DNA of 57,370 nucleotides from Flavobacteriaceae bacterium (GTDB lineage: Bacteria; Bacteroidota; Bacteroidia; Flavobacteriales; Weeksellaceae), in NCBI GenBank assembly GCA_018260565.1, contig JAGLAZ010000009.1, forward strand, positions 1 to 57,370, written 5' to 3'. A program made the translations under genes and the position numbers. Of this stretch, positions 8,282 to 17,605 are shown one piece after another. The notes beneath the pieces are model-generated. The model was not told the origin of the DNA. It searched no databases and was given only the letters and a program-made list of their open reading frames with translations. The number at the start of each line of letters is the position of its first letter. Position 1 is the stretch's first letter.

Positions 8282-8545
8282 ATGATTACTTTACTAGGTC
8301 TCTCTACATACCATATTTTAATATTAGTTCTTATCCTTGTTATATTATTTGGAGCAAAAAAAATACCCGAACTTATGCGTGGTTTTGGTACAGGAATTAA
8401 AGAATTTAAGGATGCCGTTAAGGAAGAGGATAAAACAGTCTCACCTAAACAAAATTCAACAACATCTACCTCTACTCCGGTATATCCTTTCCAGCAGGAT
8501 GCAAATGTAACTCCGCCAGTACATACCCATACAGACGAAAAATAA
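8282..8545 (+). CDS. tatA: Twin-arginine translocase subunit TatA/TatE
   Basis: 87 aa. A short N-terminal membrane segment (YHILILVLILVILFGAKKIP) is followed by the FG-hinge region and an amphipathic helix (LMRGFGTGIKEFKDAVKEE), the classic TatA layout. A polar Thr/Ser/Pro tail follows. It oligomerises in the inner membrane to pass folded twin-arginine substrates. TatC is not in the window. It is 4 bp upstream of the DUF4254 gene, so the two are likely cotranscribed. Confidence 0.92.
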   Translation: MITLLGLSTYHILILVLILVILFGAKKIPELMRGFGTGIKEFKDAVKEEDKTVSPKQNSTTSTSTPVYPFQQDANVTPPVHTHTDEK

Positions 8546-8549
8546 ATAA

Positions 8550-9161
8550 ATGTCTTCTGTAAATGTACAAAGAGCGTGGGAGATTTTTAACACTGCCATA
8601 GAACATTATCATGAAGTGGAAGAATTGAATATCCGACCGATTAATCCATACAATCACCCATTAGAAAAATTATTTTGGGACAAAAATTGGATTGATTGTA
8701 TTCAATGGCATACTGAGGATTTAATACGAGATCCTGAAATAACTCCTGCAAACGCACTTCTATTAAAAAGAAAGATTGATGCGCTTAATCAGGAAAGAAC
8801 AGATTTAGTGGAACAGTTGGATGATTATTTTTTAGAATTTTTTAAAAATGTAAAGGTCCTGGAAGATGCTTCCTTAAATACTGAATCGCCTGCTTGGGTT
8901 TTTGATAGGCTTTCTATTCTCGCTCTGAAAATCTATCATATGGAAATTGAAGCATATAGAAATGATATCTCAGTAGAGCAAAAAAATCGTAATCAAAATA
9001 AGCTTAGCGTACTTTTGGAACAGAAGTTGGATGTTTGTAACGCGTTAGAAAACTTATTTCAAAACATCCAACAAGGAAAAGTAAAAATGAAGGTTTATAG
9101 ACAGATGAAAATGTATAATGATGAAACCTTAAACCCCATTTTATATTCCAAAAACAGTTAA
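8550..9161 (+). CDS. DUF4254 family protein
   Basis: 203 aa, soluble and mostly helical, with conserved-looking blocks HPLEKLFWDKNWIDCIQWH near the N-terminus and PAWVFDRLSILALKIYHMEIEA-type sequence in the middle. I recognise it as DUF4254, a Bacteroidota family often near LPS/envelope genes; no biochemical function is known to me. It starts 4 bp after tatA and ends 16 bp before a small lipoprotein gene, consistent with one operon. Confidence 0.75.
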   Translation: MSSVNVQRAWEIFNTAIEHYHEVEELNIRPINPYNHPLEKLFWDKNWIDCIQWHTEDLIRDPEITPANALLLKRKIDALNQERTDLVEQLDDYFLEFFKNVKVLEDASLNTESPAWVFDRLSILALKIYHMEIEAYRNDISVEQKNRNQNKLSVLLEQKLDVCNALENLFQNIQQGKVKMKVYRQMKMYNDETLNPILYSKNS

Positions 9162-9177
9162 TCCTGTATTTGACCAA

Positions 9178-9633
9178 ATGAAAACCAATGTCTCTTATTT
9201 TTTGATTATATTAAGTATTTGCTCCACACTTGGAAGTTGCGGATCTGAAAATTCTGTAATGGGTTTATTAAATGGTAATAAAAATCCGCTGGAAATTTTT
9301 CCCGCACAAATAGATAGGACAAGTTCTTCATTGAATAAAATTGATTATTATGAGGAACTGAATGAAGCTATGCTGAGCTTACATATTTACACTCAACAGC
9401 AAATGAATGATCAAATTACTGCTCTAAAAGCGGATATCGAGCTTTATATAGCATCCAAAAGAGCTGGACGTAGTGATAAAACCAAATACTATTACCTTCA
9501 ATATCAACGGGATTATAAAGAGGTTCAGAAATTAAAAGCATATCAAAATGATGAAAACGTTCAGATGTTAGAAGTAGCATTAGTGCGTATAAAAAATAAT
9601 ATGGAAGCATTGGAACAACTTCCTACAAAATAA
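9178..9633 (+). CDS. Small hypothetical lipoprotein
   Basis: 151 aa. The N-terminus MKTNVSYFLIILSICSTLGS leads to a Cys at residue 21 (LGSC), a good lipobox. The mature part is hydrophilic and helical, with no motif I recognise. Its stop codon overlaps the ATG of the GTP cyclohydrolase II gene by one base (TAATG), so translation is likely coupled, though no functional link to riboflavin synthesis is evident. Function unknown. Confidence 0.7.
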   Translation: MKTNVSYFLIILSICSTLGSCGSENSVMGLLNGNKNPLEIFPAQIDRTSSSLNKIDYYEELNEAMLSLHIYTQQQMNDQITALKADIELYIASKRAGRSDKTKYYYLQYQRDYKEVQKLKAYQNDENVQMLEVALVRIKNNMEALEQLPTK

Positions 9634-10220
9634 TGTTAAAATTACAAGCAGAAGCCCTGCTGCCTACGCAAATGGGAAACTTCATTCTTTCTGCCTATTC
9701 TTCAAAAACAGATGACTGGATGCCACATCTCAGTCTTCGTACTTCCGAGAGCTTTTCTATAGTTGAAAATCCCGTGAATATTAGAATTCACTCGGAATGT
9801 ATCACTGGTGAAGTTTTTCACAGTAAAAAGTGTGATTGCGGATCTCAACTCGATGGAGCATTATCCTACATTCATACCCACGGTGGTGTTTTAATTTATC
9901 TTCGTCAAGAAGGGAGAGGCATTGGAATTATTAATAAAATTAAAGCCTATAAACTACAATCTGAAGGAGAAGATACACATTCTGCAAACCTAAAACTTGG
10001 TCTCCCAGCAGACAATCGGGATTTTAGCCCAGCTGTAGAAATTCTTAATATACTAGGCATTAAAAAGGTAAATATACTTACCAATAATCCTCAAAAAATT
10101 GCAATATTAAAAAACTCTGGTATTATTGTTAATGAGAGAATTCCCCTTTCCATAACTTCTCTTCCAGAAAACGAAGAATATATGCGAGTTAAAAAAGAAA
10201 TTTTCGGTCACTGGTTATAA
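9633..10220 (+). CDS. ribA: GTP cyclohydrolase II
   Basis: 195 aa, the usual length for monofunctional GCHII, the first enzyme of riboflavin synthesis (GTP to a diaminopyrimidine ribosyl phosphate, formate and pyrophosphate). The zinc site SECITGEVFHSKKCDCG supplies Cys56, Cys67 and Cys69. QEGRGIGIINKIKAY and the NNPQK stretch are substrate-binding motifs. The gene matters because the GCHII half of the RibBA protein at 17896-19026 has lost its zinc cysteines, so this should be the functional copy. It is last in its operon and followed by a strong terminator. Confidence 0.95.
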   Translation: MLKLQAEALLPTQMGNFILSAYSSKTDDWMPHLSLRTSESFSIVENPVNIRIHSECITGEVFHSKKCDCGSQLDGALSYIHTHGGVLIYLRQEGRGIGIINKIKAYKLQSEGEDTHSANLKLGLPADNRDFSPAVEILNILGIKKVNILTNNPQKIAILKNSGIIVNERIPLSITSLPENEEYMRVKKEIFGHWL

Positions 10221-10268
10221 ATAATTTAGCTAATTTTTTGTATAAAGTATCACTATTATCAACATAAA

Positions 10269-10299
10269 AAATCCGTATCACTTTTCGTGATACGGATTT
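10269..10299. terminator. Bidirectional terminator between ribA and a lipoprotein gene
   Basis: A perfect 13-bp stem (aaatccgtatcac, 10269-10281, paired with 10287-10299) with loop ttttc and A/T runs on both sides. It lies between convergent genes and can serve both. Confidence 0.9.
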
Positions 10300-10318
10300 A
10301 ATTTAATAAGAAAATCAG

Positions 10319-10837
10319 TTATTTTTTAACATCACTTTCTTTGATGTTGTAAAATTTTGCAACGGAATAATAATCGCTAAAATCTACCGATGCAGTTTTA
10401 CCCGTAGAGGCTGGAACAAAAACTACTCTAAAAGTCTGATTCGTAATAAATTGTGGAGTTAAGTTCAACTCATAATTTCCCTTTGCACGAATTACAAGAC
10501 CTAATTTACTAAAATAGAAATCATAATCTAAATTACCAAGGTTACTATAGGCTATTCTAGGTAATTGTTGATAAAGTGTATTCCCTGAAGCATCAGTTCC
10601 AAAAGCTCTATAAACCAAAACGACATCACTTGCAGTTAAAGGTTTTGCAAACTCCTTCACCACTTCATAATCGCCGTTTTGATTATTTTTTACGAGATTA
10701 AGATTTTTAAGTTCATATGCTACAGGATATGTATCATTATCGGTAGTTTGTACCACTTCATTTCTGGAATTATCACAGCTCGTAAGTGCAGCACTAGAGG
10801 CACTGGCAGCAAGAGCAAAAAATAGTAACTTTTTCAT
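10319..10837 (-). CDS. Hypothetical lipoprotein
   Basis: 172 aa. The N-terminus MKKLLFFALAASASSAALTS leads into Cys21 (LTSC), a clear lipobox. The mature part is about 150 residues, probably beta-rich, with a segment (VVLVYRAFGTDASGN) and RVVFVPAS that I cannot assign to a named family with confidence. It is a single gene, divergent from the GH3 gene with an 82-bp gap, and convergent with ribA across the terminator. Likely a surface or periplasmic lipoprotein of unknown role. Confidence 0.7.
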   Translation of the reverse strand: MKKLLFFALAASASSAALTSCDNSRNEVVQTTDNDTYPVAYELKNLNLVKNNQNGDYEVVKEFAKPLTASDVVLVYRAFGTDASGNTLYQQLPRIAYSNLGNLDYDFYFSKLGLVIRAKGNYELNLTPQFITNQTFRVVFVPASTGKTASVDFSDYYSVAKFYNIKESDVKK

Positions 10838-10893
10838 TTATATAAGGTTTAAACGAGATTTACCAAAAGATATACCAAAGTAAAGTAAATGTG

Positions 10894-10901
10894 TATTTTT
10901 G
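10894..10901 (+). promoter_or_regulatory. Putative -7 promoter element of the GH3 gene
   Basis: TATTTTTG, an exact TAnnTTTG box, ends 18 nt before the ATG at 10920. An in-frame TTG (10899) lies inside this box, which argues for the ATG as the real start. Confidence 0.5.
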
Positions 10902-10919
10902 TTTATTATAGATAGTTTC

Positions 10920-12590
10920 ATGCCCATTCGTTTCTTTATCCTTCTTATATATTCATTTATATTTTGGCCTTCATTTTCAGCACAGTCGTATAAAAATTCT
11001 CTTGAATTTGCAGAGAAAACCTATTCATCTATGACCTTAGAAGAAAAGGTAGGTCAATTATTTATCATAAGTCTTTATAACAATAAGGGAGCAGAGGAAA
11101 TAGAGCGGGTACGTACTTTAATTAAAAATTATCCCATAGGAGGCCTCATCCTAATGCAAGAAGACCCAGTACAGCATGCTCTATTATTAAATGAATTCAA
11201 TACCTACCAAAAAGTCCCACTCCTCGTGGGTGTAGATGCAGAATGGGGCTTATATCAACGATTTCCATCTGCAAAGAAATTCCCTTGGGCACTAACATTA
11301 GGTGCTATTCAAGATAAAAGATGGATCAAAAAAATGGCTACACAAATAGCCACCGACTGTAAATCTGTAGGAATACATTGGAATTTTGCGCCTGTAGTGG
11401 ATGTAAATACCAACCCTAAAAACCCTATCATTGGAAACAGAAGTTTTGGATCTGATGTAAGCACCGTAGTGAGAAGTGCCAGTGCCTATGTGGATGGTTT
11501 ACAGCAAAATGGTATCCTTTCTAGCCTGAAACATTTTCCTGGTCATGGCGATACAGATTTAGACAGTCATGTGGATCTACCGATTCTCACCCATGATATC
11601 GATAGACTGAAGAAGGTAGAGTTAGCTCCATTTAAAAAATTAATTAGGAAAAGGCCTGCAGGAATTATGGTTGCGCATATGTATGTGCCACAGTTGGAAA
11701 AACAGAAAGGGGTACCTGCCTCCCTTAGCCATTCTATTATAACAGATTTATTGAAAAATAAATTGCATTATAAAGGAATCATAATTACAGACGCACTCAA
11801 TATGGGGGCAATTAAGAAAAGCTTTAGGCCTGGTGAAGCAGCTTTACGAGCCATTATGGCAGGAAATGACATTTTACTTTTTTCCGAGGATCCAGTGGAG
11901 GGACAAAAGCAAATAATTTCGTATTATATATCTGGTAAAATCTCAGAGTCAAGATTAAAAGAAAGTGTAATAAAAATTTTAAAAGCTAAATACGAGTATG
12001 GAGCGTCTCCATATTCAAAAATTGAGATTTCTAAAATTAATTTACATACTCAAAGGCATGATGAATTAGCTTTAAATCTTTATAAAAATGCTCTTACCCT
12101 TCTAAAAAATGAAAGAAATTCATTTCCTTATTTATCCAATACTAATTCTGCCATTCATTATGATTTTATAGCCTTAGAAGAGTCTAAGGACAATAATTTT
12201 GTCCGAAATATTCAAACAATTAGTCCTAATATTACCATCAAATCACAGGATGGAAAATTAAGTCCCAATCCGTTGATTATAGGAATCTTTAAAGATAATT
12301 CCAGTGCGTATAAATCTTATAAAATATCACAGGAAAGTTTAGATTTTATAAAAAAAGCATCAAAAATTAGACCTGTGCATCTGCTTTGGTTTGGGAGTCC
12401 TTATGGATTGGAAGATGTAGATATTTCTTCGGTTAAAAGCATTCTCGTTGCTTACGAAGCTAATGATGACGCCTATAAAGCAGTTTTAGAAGCATTACAA
12501 GGCGATAAAATTTCCGGTCGCTTACCCGTCACAGTCAATCAAAATATTCCTTCCGGAAAAGGCATCACCAGAAGAAAAATTAGTAAATGA
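10920..12590 (+). CDS. Glycoside hydrolase family 3 beta-N-acetylhexosaminidase-like protein
   Basis: 556 aa from the ATG at 10920. The signal peptide ends near FWPSFSAQ, so it is exported. The GH3 catalytic domain carries the NagZ-type signature KHFPGHGDTDLDSH, where the Asp/His pair is the acid/base, and the nucleophile region IITDALNMGAI. A shorter C-terminal region resembles a GH3 C-domain. NagZ-like enzymes remove N-acetylglucosamine from murein fragments, and that is the best guess. It overlaps bshA by 4 bp; the coupling to bacillithiol synthesis looks positional rather than biochemical. Confidence 0.85.
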   Translation: MPIRFFILLIYSFIFWPSFSAQSYKNSLEFAEKTYSSMTLEEKVGQLFIISLYNNKGAEEIERVRTLIKNYPIGGLILMQEDPVQHALLLNEFNTYQKVPLLVGVDAEWGLYQRFPSAKKFPWALTLGAIQDKRWIKKMATQIATDCKSVGIHWNFAPVVDVNTNPKNPIIGNRSFGSDVSTVVRSASAYVDGLQQNGILSSLKHFPGHGDTDLDSHVDLPILTHDIDRLKKVELAPFKKLIRKRPAGIMVAHMYVPQLEKQKGVPASLSHSIITDLLKNKLHYKGIIITDALNMGAIKKSFRPGEAALRAIMAGNDILLFSEDPVEGQKQIISYYISGKISESRLKESVIKILKAKYEYGASPYSKIEISKINLHTQRHDELALNLYKNALTLLKNERNSFPYLSNTNSAIHYDFIALEESKDNNFVRNIQTISPNITIKSQDGKLSPNPLIIGIFKDNSSAYKSYKISQESLDFIKKASKIRPVHLLWFGSPYGLEDVDISSVKSILVAYEANDDAYKAVLEALQGDKISGRLPVTVNQNIPSGKGITRRKISK

Positions 12591-13765
12591 TGAAAATAGG
12601 AATGCTGTGTTATCCCACATATGGAGGTAGCGGAATAGTAGCAACTGAGCTAGGAAAGGCGTTAGCAAAAAAAGGGCATGAAGTACATTTTATTTCTAAT
12701 AGTTTGCCCGCGAGATTAGATGTTACTCAGCCCAATATATTTTTTCATAGAGTATACATTCAGCCGTATCCATTATTTCAATTTCAGCCCTATGAAATTG
12801 CACTTAGCAGCAGCATATACAGGGTAGCGACAATGTATTCTCTCGATATTCTACACGCTCATTATGCTATACCATATGCCTATTCTGCTTTTATGGCGCG
12901 GCAGATGCTGTTGGAGGATGGGATTACTATCCCATTAATCACCACACTTCATGGTACAGATATTACATTAGTAGGGCAACATCCAAGCTATAAACCAGCC
13001 GTAGAGTTTTGTATTAATAAAAGTAATGCTATTACTTCTGTATCAGATAGTTTAAAATCAGATACGGTGAATTTTTTTAATGTTACAAAAGAAATTCAAG
13101 TAATTCCAAATTTTATTGATTTAAAAGAATATGATGAAATGGACCCAAATCACCCTAACCATCATGACTTAGGATGCTGGTCTAAAGAGGCTTCCGAGGA
13201 TGATCTTCCTGTATTAATTCATGTAAGTAATCTTCGTCCAGTGAAAAGAATAAAGGATGTATTAGAAATTTTTAAACAGGTGGATAGCATTATTACTTGT
13301 AAACTTATTATAGCTGGAGAAGGCCCAGATATGGAAGTTGTTCATAGTTTTATGCAAGACAATCCTGAGCTTATTCCAAGAATCCGTTTGCTGGGAAAAG
13401 TTCAGGATATTGTATGTGTTTTGCGGGCTGCTGATATATTTTTACTACCATCAGAACAAGAGAGTTTTGGTTTAGCTGCCTTGGAGGCTATGGCTGCGGG
13501 TCTGGTAGTGATAAGTTCCAATGCAGGTGGGCTTCCCGAGGTAAATGTAGATGGACAAAGTGGTTTTGTATCCGATGTAGGGAATGTAGGCAAGATGGTA
13601 CACGATACCCTTACCTTATTACAGGATCCAGAATTATTACTATCCATGAAAGTAAAAGCGCGAAGCATTGCGGAGACCTTTACCATCGAACGAATTCTAC
13701 CTCTTTATGAAAATTTATATTTTCAACAAATAAATACTAATAATAAGCAAGCTGAACAGGTTTAA
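12587..13765 (+). CDS. bshA: N-acetyl-alpha-D-glucosaminyl L-malate synthase BshA
   Basis: 392-aa GT4 glycosyltransferase, first step of bacillithiol synthesis (UDP-GlcNAc plus L-malate). Recognisable BshA stretches are YPTYGGSGIVATELG near the N-terminus, LHAHYAIPYA, TTLHGTDITLVG, VIPNFID, and the C-terminal donor site PSEQESFGLAALEAMA followed by NAGGLPEV. A tandem ATGATG makes codon 1 or 2 the start. It overlaps the GH3 gene. BshB and BshC are not in this window. The low-molecular-weight thiol in this organism is therefore probably bacillithiol. Confidence 0.92.
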   Translation: MMKIGMLCYPTYGGSGIVATELGKALAKKGHEVHFISNSLPARLDVTQPNIFFHRVYIQPYPLFQFQPYEIALSSSIYRVATMYSLDILHAHYAIPYAYSAFMARQMLLEDGITIPLITTLHGTDITLVGQHPSYKPAVEFCINKSNAITSVSDSLKSDTVNFFNVTKEIQVIPNFIDLKEYDEMDPNHPNHHDLGCWSKEASEDDLPVLIHVSNLRPVKRIKDVLEIFKQVDSIITCKLIIAGEGPDMEVVHSFMQDNPELIPRIRLLGKVQDIVCVLRAADIFLLPSEQESFGLAALEAMAAGLVVISSNAGGLPEVNVDGQSGFVSDVGNVGKMVHDTLTLLQDPELLLSMKVKARSIAETFTIERILPLYENLYFQQINTNNKQAEQV

Positions 13766-13942
13766 TATATTCAATTTATCTAGAGCAAAATTAAATTGAA
13801 GCCTTATTGCATTATTGTAAAAGATGTAAAAATTTCACACTTATAAAATGTATAGTTTTAGTAAAGGATAGATTTACTTTATATGCTAATTTAACTAAGA
13901 AAGTAAAGAATAAATTAGCTGCTATTAATCCATTGTAGCCTT

Positions 13943-15223
13943 ATGATAACAGAGTATTTCCTTCAATATGCGTGGCATTTTCGTTTGATTTCAAACGAAA
14001 ACCTTCGTACTGTTACTGGAGAAAAGCTCGAAATAATTTCAACAGGGAAATGGAATCATAATGCAGGACCGGATTTTCTTTTGGCCCAAATTAAAATTAA
14101 TGAACTCATTTTCGTGGGAGATGTGGAAATCCATATAAAAACCTCCGACTGGCTACGGCATGGTCATAGCCAAGATCCAGCTTATGAAACTACCATTTTA
14201 CATGTGGTATATGAGAAAGATACAGACATTCCGTGCCTAACAAAAGCCAATATTCCTGAACTGGTTATTAAAAATTATCTACCGGAAGATAGTATTAGAA
14301 AATTTTACCATATTACTGCTTCATTGCGAGAACTGCCATGTGAAGGATCTTTACATCCAGAGTATTTAGATTCTATATTTTATCAAAAAAAGTTTTTTGA
14401 AAAATTAGCCAAAAAAAGTGAAAGAATTACAAAGGAAAGTCTTACAAATAAAGGGGATATTGAGGCCATATTTTTCTTAGAAATGGCTTATGCATTTGGA
14501 TTGAGTGTTAATGCCGAAATATTTAGACAAATTGCAGAAAGTATTGATTTTCAAGTAATTAAAAAATTAATTAAATCTCCCAATGCTTTGGAGATATATT
14601 TTATGGGGATATGTGGATGGCTGGATGGGGATTTACAAGAGACTGAATTACAATCTTTTAAAAAAGAATATACTTATTTAAAACAGAAATTTAACTTTCC
14701 AGATATTCGGATTTTTCCTAAATTTTCAAAACTTCGACCGCCCAATTTTCCCGGCATTCGTTTGTCACAATTAGCAACGCTATATGAAACACATTCCTCC
14801 TTATTTAGTACAATGATGGAGGTAAAAGGTATTAGAGATTGCGTAACTATTCTATCGCAAATAAGAGCATCTACGTATTGGGTTAGTAGATTTACCGCAG
14901 GAAAATTAAGCAAATCACAATCTCCTAAGGTGTTAAGCGAAAGTTTTATAGAACGTATTGTAATTAATGCCATACTACCTATGCGCTATCATTTTTATAA
15001 AGATTTTGAAGTAAATATTTACGATGATTTGTGGTCTTTTATTTCCACTATCCGTCCTGAAAGCAATGGGATAATCGATATTTGGAATCGTCAAGGCATA
15101 AATCCCACACACGCGGGTGAATCACAAGCTTTAATTTACCATTATAAAATTTTTTGTCAAAATAAAAAATGCTTACATTGTGAAGTAGGATTAAAAATAT
15201 TTAAAAATAATGAACATTTTTAA
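13943..15223 (+). CDS. DUF2851 family protein
   Basis: 426 aa, cytosolic, with no signal or TM segment. Its N-terminal 110 residues carry the DUF2851 core: WNHNAGPDF, then GDVEIHIKTSDWLRHGH, then ILHVVYEKD. The spaced acidic residues (PDF then E-I-H-I-K) are reminiscent of a PD-(D/E)XK nuclease arrangement, which is inference. The C-terminus has a CxxxKKCLHCEVG cluster. It overlaps a PspC-like gene, which overlaps a helicase gene; a DNA-related role would fit but is unproven. Confidence 0.8.
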   Translation: MITEYFLQYAWHFRLISNENLRTVTGEKLEIISTGKWNHNAGPDFLLAQIKINELIFVGDVEIHIKTSDWLRHGHSQDPAYETTILHVVYEKDTDIPCLTKANIPELVIKNYLPEDSIRKFYHITASLRELPCEGSLHPEYLDSIFYQKKFFEKLAKKSERITKESLTNKGDIEAIFFLEMAYAFGLSVNAEIFRQIAESIDFQVIKKLIKSPNALEIYFMGICGWLDGDLQETELQSFKKEYTYLKQKFNFPDIRIFPKFSKLRPPNFPGIRLSQLATLYETHSSLFSTMMEVKGIRDCVTILSQIRASTYWVSRFTAGKLSKSQSPKVLSESFIERIVINAILPMRYHFYKDFEVNIYDDLWSFISTIRPESNGIIDIWNRQGINPTHAGESQALIYHYKIFCQNKKCLHCEVGLKIFKNNEHF

Positions 15224-15437
15224 ACAAATATTTCGTTCTGTAGAGCATCGCTGGTTCGGGACACTCACCCGGATGGGCAGCAGTATAGGAGTTTCAGTAT
15301 CCAAACTTAGGATATTTTTTATCTATTCTGCCTTCGCAACAGCAGGTATTTTCTTTATATTTTACCTCATGCTTTCCTTTTTTTATTATGTAAAAGATAT
15401 ATTTATCACCCGTCGCCCATCTGTTTTTGATTTATGA
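15210..15437 (+). CDS. Small PspC-domain membrane protein
   Basis: 75 aa with one strong hydrophobic segment (about 33-62). The layout fits a PspC-like domain: a short cytosolic part with LTRMGSSIGVSVSKLRI, then a membrane helix. PspC proteins are linked to envelope stress, but this short form is usually unstudied. It overlaps DUF2851 by 14 bp and the helicase gene by 4 bp. Confidence 0.7.
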   Translation: MNIFKQIFRSVEHRWFGTLTRMGSSIGVSVSKLRIFFIYSAFATAGIFFIFYLMLSFFYYVKDIFITRRPSVFDL

Positions 15438-17605
15438 TTACTTCTAATAATATTGCAGATAAGGCATTAGAATTAATAGAAAACACTAAGCACCATATTT
15501 TTCTTACAGGCAAGGCAGGCACAGGGAAAACTACCTTTTTGCATCGGTTTAAAGAAAAAACCAAGAAAAACTATGTAGTACTTGCCCCTACAGGCATAGC
15601 CGCAATAAATGCAGGTGGAATGACTATCCATAGCTTCTTCCGTCTCCCTTTGCGCACCTTTGTACCGGCAGATATTAGCCCAAACCATGATTTGGTAATT
15701 GGTAGAAGAGATCTCTTTAAGCACCTGAACTATCGTGAAGATAAGAAAAAGTTAATCCGAAGTTTAGATGTAATCATAATAGATGAGGCCTCCATGCTTC
15801 GTGCGGATATTCTAGACATGATAGACATTTCTTTACGAACTACACGAAAATCTCAAAAGGTTTTCGGAGGGGTGCAAATGCTATTTATTGGAGATCTGTT
15901 TCAGTTGCCACCCGTATTACGACAGCATGAGCTAGGTTATTTTAAGCAATACTACAAGACGGCCTTTTTTTATTCAGCTGAGGCATTGGAGCACACTCCA
16001 CTTTTTACTATTGAACTTTTAAAGGTATATCGCCAAAAAGATAACTCCTTTATCCATATTTTGGAAGAAATCCGAAGTGGAACGCCTTCCCCGGAAGCTT
16101 TAGAACATTTGAATACCCGATACAGACCTAATGATAAACTGCTATCTAAGGGCAGTATTTACCTATGCACTCACAATGCGCAAGCGGAAAAAATAAACCA
16201 AAAGGAATTGGAGGCATTAGAAGGTAATTTGGTAGAATATCACTGTATTGTGGAGGGTGACTTTTCAGAAAAAATATATCCGACAGATGAAATTATTAGG
16301 CTAAAACCTGGAGCTCAGGTAATGTTTATACGGAATGATGTAGGACAATTTCCAAGATATTTTAATGGAAAAATAGGTACGGTAAAAAGCTGTAATGAAG
16401 ATGATGTTACAGTAGAATTAGATAATGGAGAGGAAATCTCTGTTTCGCAGGAAGAATGGACAAACAAAAAATACGGTCTAGATTCAGACAATAGAGTCTT
16501 GGAAAGTTCCGTTGGTTCTTTTATGCAACTGCCTTTGCGGCTCGCTTGGGCAGTAACTATACATAAAAGTCAAGGTCTTACTTTTGATAAAATGACGATA
16601 GATGCACAGCATGGTTTCGCTTCTGGGCAAGTGTATGTAGCTCTTAGTCGCTGTCGCACTTTGGAAGGTATAAGCCTATCTAGCAAGATATATCCACGGG
16701 CAATATTTGTAGACCCAGAAATTGTTCAGTTTCATCATGATTCAGTTGCTAATGATGCTATTCCCCAATTAATAGAAGCTGGAAAAAATCCATTTGCGGC
16801 CGAGTATATTTCTCAAAAACTTAATCCTATGGTTTTAAAAGCCAGTTTCCAAAAGGTGTTACCACAGGTGGAGGCACATTTTTTTGGGGAAATGGAGGAA
16901 TATGTCAAGGTTTTTCGGCTTGCCTATAAATATATGGTAGATATAGAAACCTGGTGGAACCAATTATCATGCCTACTCACTCGCTGGGGAGATCTGTCTA
17001 CCGATTTACAGGAAAACTTAGTTAAAATACAAGAGAAATCGAAGGCTGCTATCCTTCATTTTGATACTTATTTACGTGAACTTATGTATCCAGCTATAGA
17101 TGCAGTATACAGTAAAATTAAGTCCACTAAACCCAATAAAGAGCTTAAATTAGCTTATGAAATTCTCATTCAAGATTTTACATTTTATCATGCAGAAATT
17201 TCTTCTATCTATTTATTTGGGGAAAAGCTGAGTCCAGAAATCACACCTATTAAAAAGGATGCAACATTTCAAGGAGTTAAAGTCCGGAATGAAAAAATCC
17301 CTTCCTATTATAGAACTTTACAATATGTTAAAGATAATTGCAGCCCGGAAGACATCGCTGAAAAACTAAATTATACAGTCTCCACAGTATATACGCATCT
17401 GGAAAAATTAATTCAAGAAAATAAAATTGAAGAATCTTACGTTCAAAAACTTATTCCAAAGGAGAAAATAAAAGAGTTCAGGGATTGCCTTAAGGATGAA
17501 AAATATACAACCTTAACAGAAATTCGAGAAAAAACAGGCGAACATTTTAATTTTAATGAAATCCGACTTTTAAGTAATTTTTTTGGGAATAAAATAAACC
17601 CCTAA
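15434..17605 (+). CDS. Pif1/RecD-like helicase with C-terminal helix-turn-helix
   Basis: 723-aa SF1 helicase. Walker A is GKAGTGKTT (about residue 26-34), followed by PTGIAAINAGGMTIHSFF (motif Ia of Pif1/RecD enzymes), Walker B IIIDEASM, GDLFQLPPV (motif III), and the late WAVTIHKSQGLTFD and YVALSRCRTL motifs. The last roughly 110 residues hold a helix-turn-helix (PEDIAEKLNYTVSTVYTHLE) of the kind found at the end of some RecQ/Pif1-like enzymes. Expected 5'-to-3' DNA unwinding in replication or repair. It is the last gene of the overlapping DUF2851/PspC operon. Confidence 0.88.
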   Translation: MITSNNIADKALELIENTKHHIFLTGKAGTGKTTFLHRFKEKTKKNYVVLAPTGIAAINAGGMTIHSFFRLPLRTFVPADISPNHDLVIGRRDLFKHLNYREDKKKLIRSLDVIIIDEASMLRADILDMIDISLRTTRKSQKVFGGVQMLFIGDLFQLPPVLRQHELGYFKQYYKTAFFYSAEALEHTPLFTIELLKVYRQKDNSFIHILEEIRSGTPSPEALEHLNTRYRPNDKLLSKGSIYLCTHNAQAEKINQKELEALEGNLVEYHCIVEGDFSEKIYPTDEIIRLKPGAQVMFIRNDVGQFPRYFNGKIGTVKSCNEDDVTVELDNGEEISVSQEEWTNKKYGLDSDNRVLESSVGSFMQLPLRLAWAVTIHKSQGLTFDKMTIDAQHGFASGQVYVALSRCRTLEGISLSSKIYPRAIFVDPEIVQFHHDSVANDAIPQLIEAGKNPFAAEYISQKLNPMVLKASFQKVLPQVEAHFFGEMEEYVKVFRLAYKYMVDIETWWNQLSCLLTRWGDLSTDLQENLVKIQEKSKAAILHFDTYLRELMYPAIDAVYSKIKSTKPNKELKLAYEILIQDFTFYHAEISSIYLFGEKLSPEITPIKKDATFQGVKVRNEKIPSYYRTLQYVKDNCSPEDIAEKLNYTVSTVYTHLEKLIQENKIEESYVQKLIPKEKIKEFRDCLKDEKYTTLTEIREKTGEHFNFNEIRLLSNFFGNKINP

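Noticed and set aside
13885-13919. A 9-bp perfect inverted repeat (gctaattta and taaattagc) with a 17-nt loop upstream of DUF2851
   Set aside because: Entirely AT-rich with only two G/C pairs per arm and a long loop; could be an operator but nothing else supports it.
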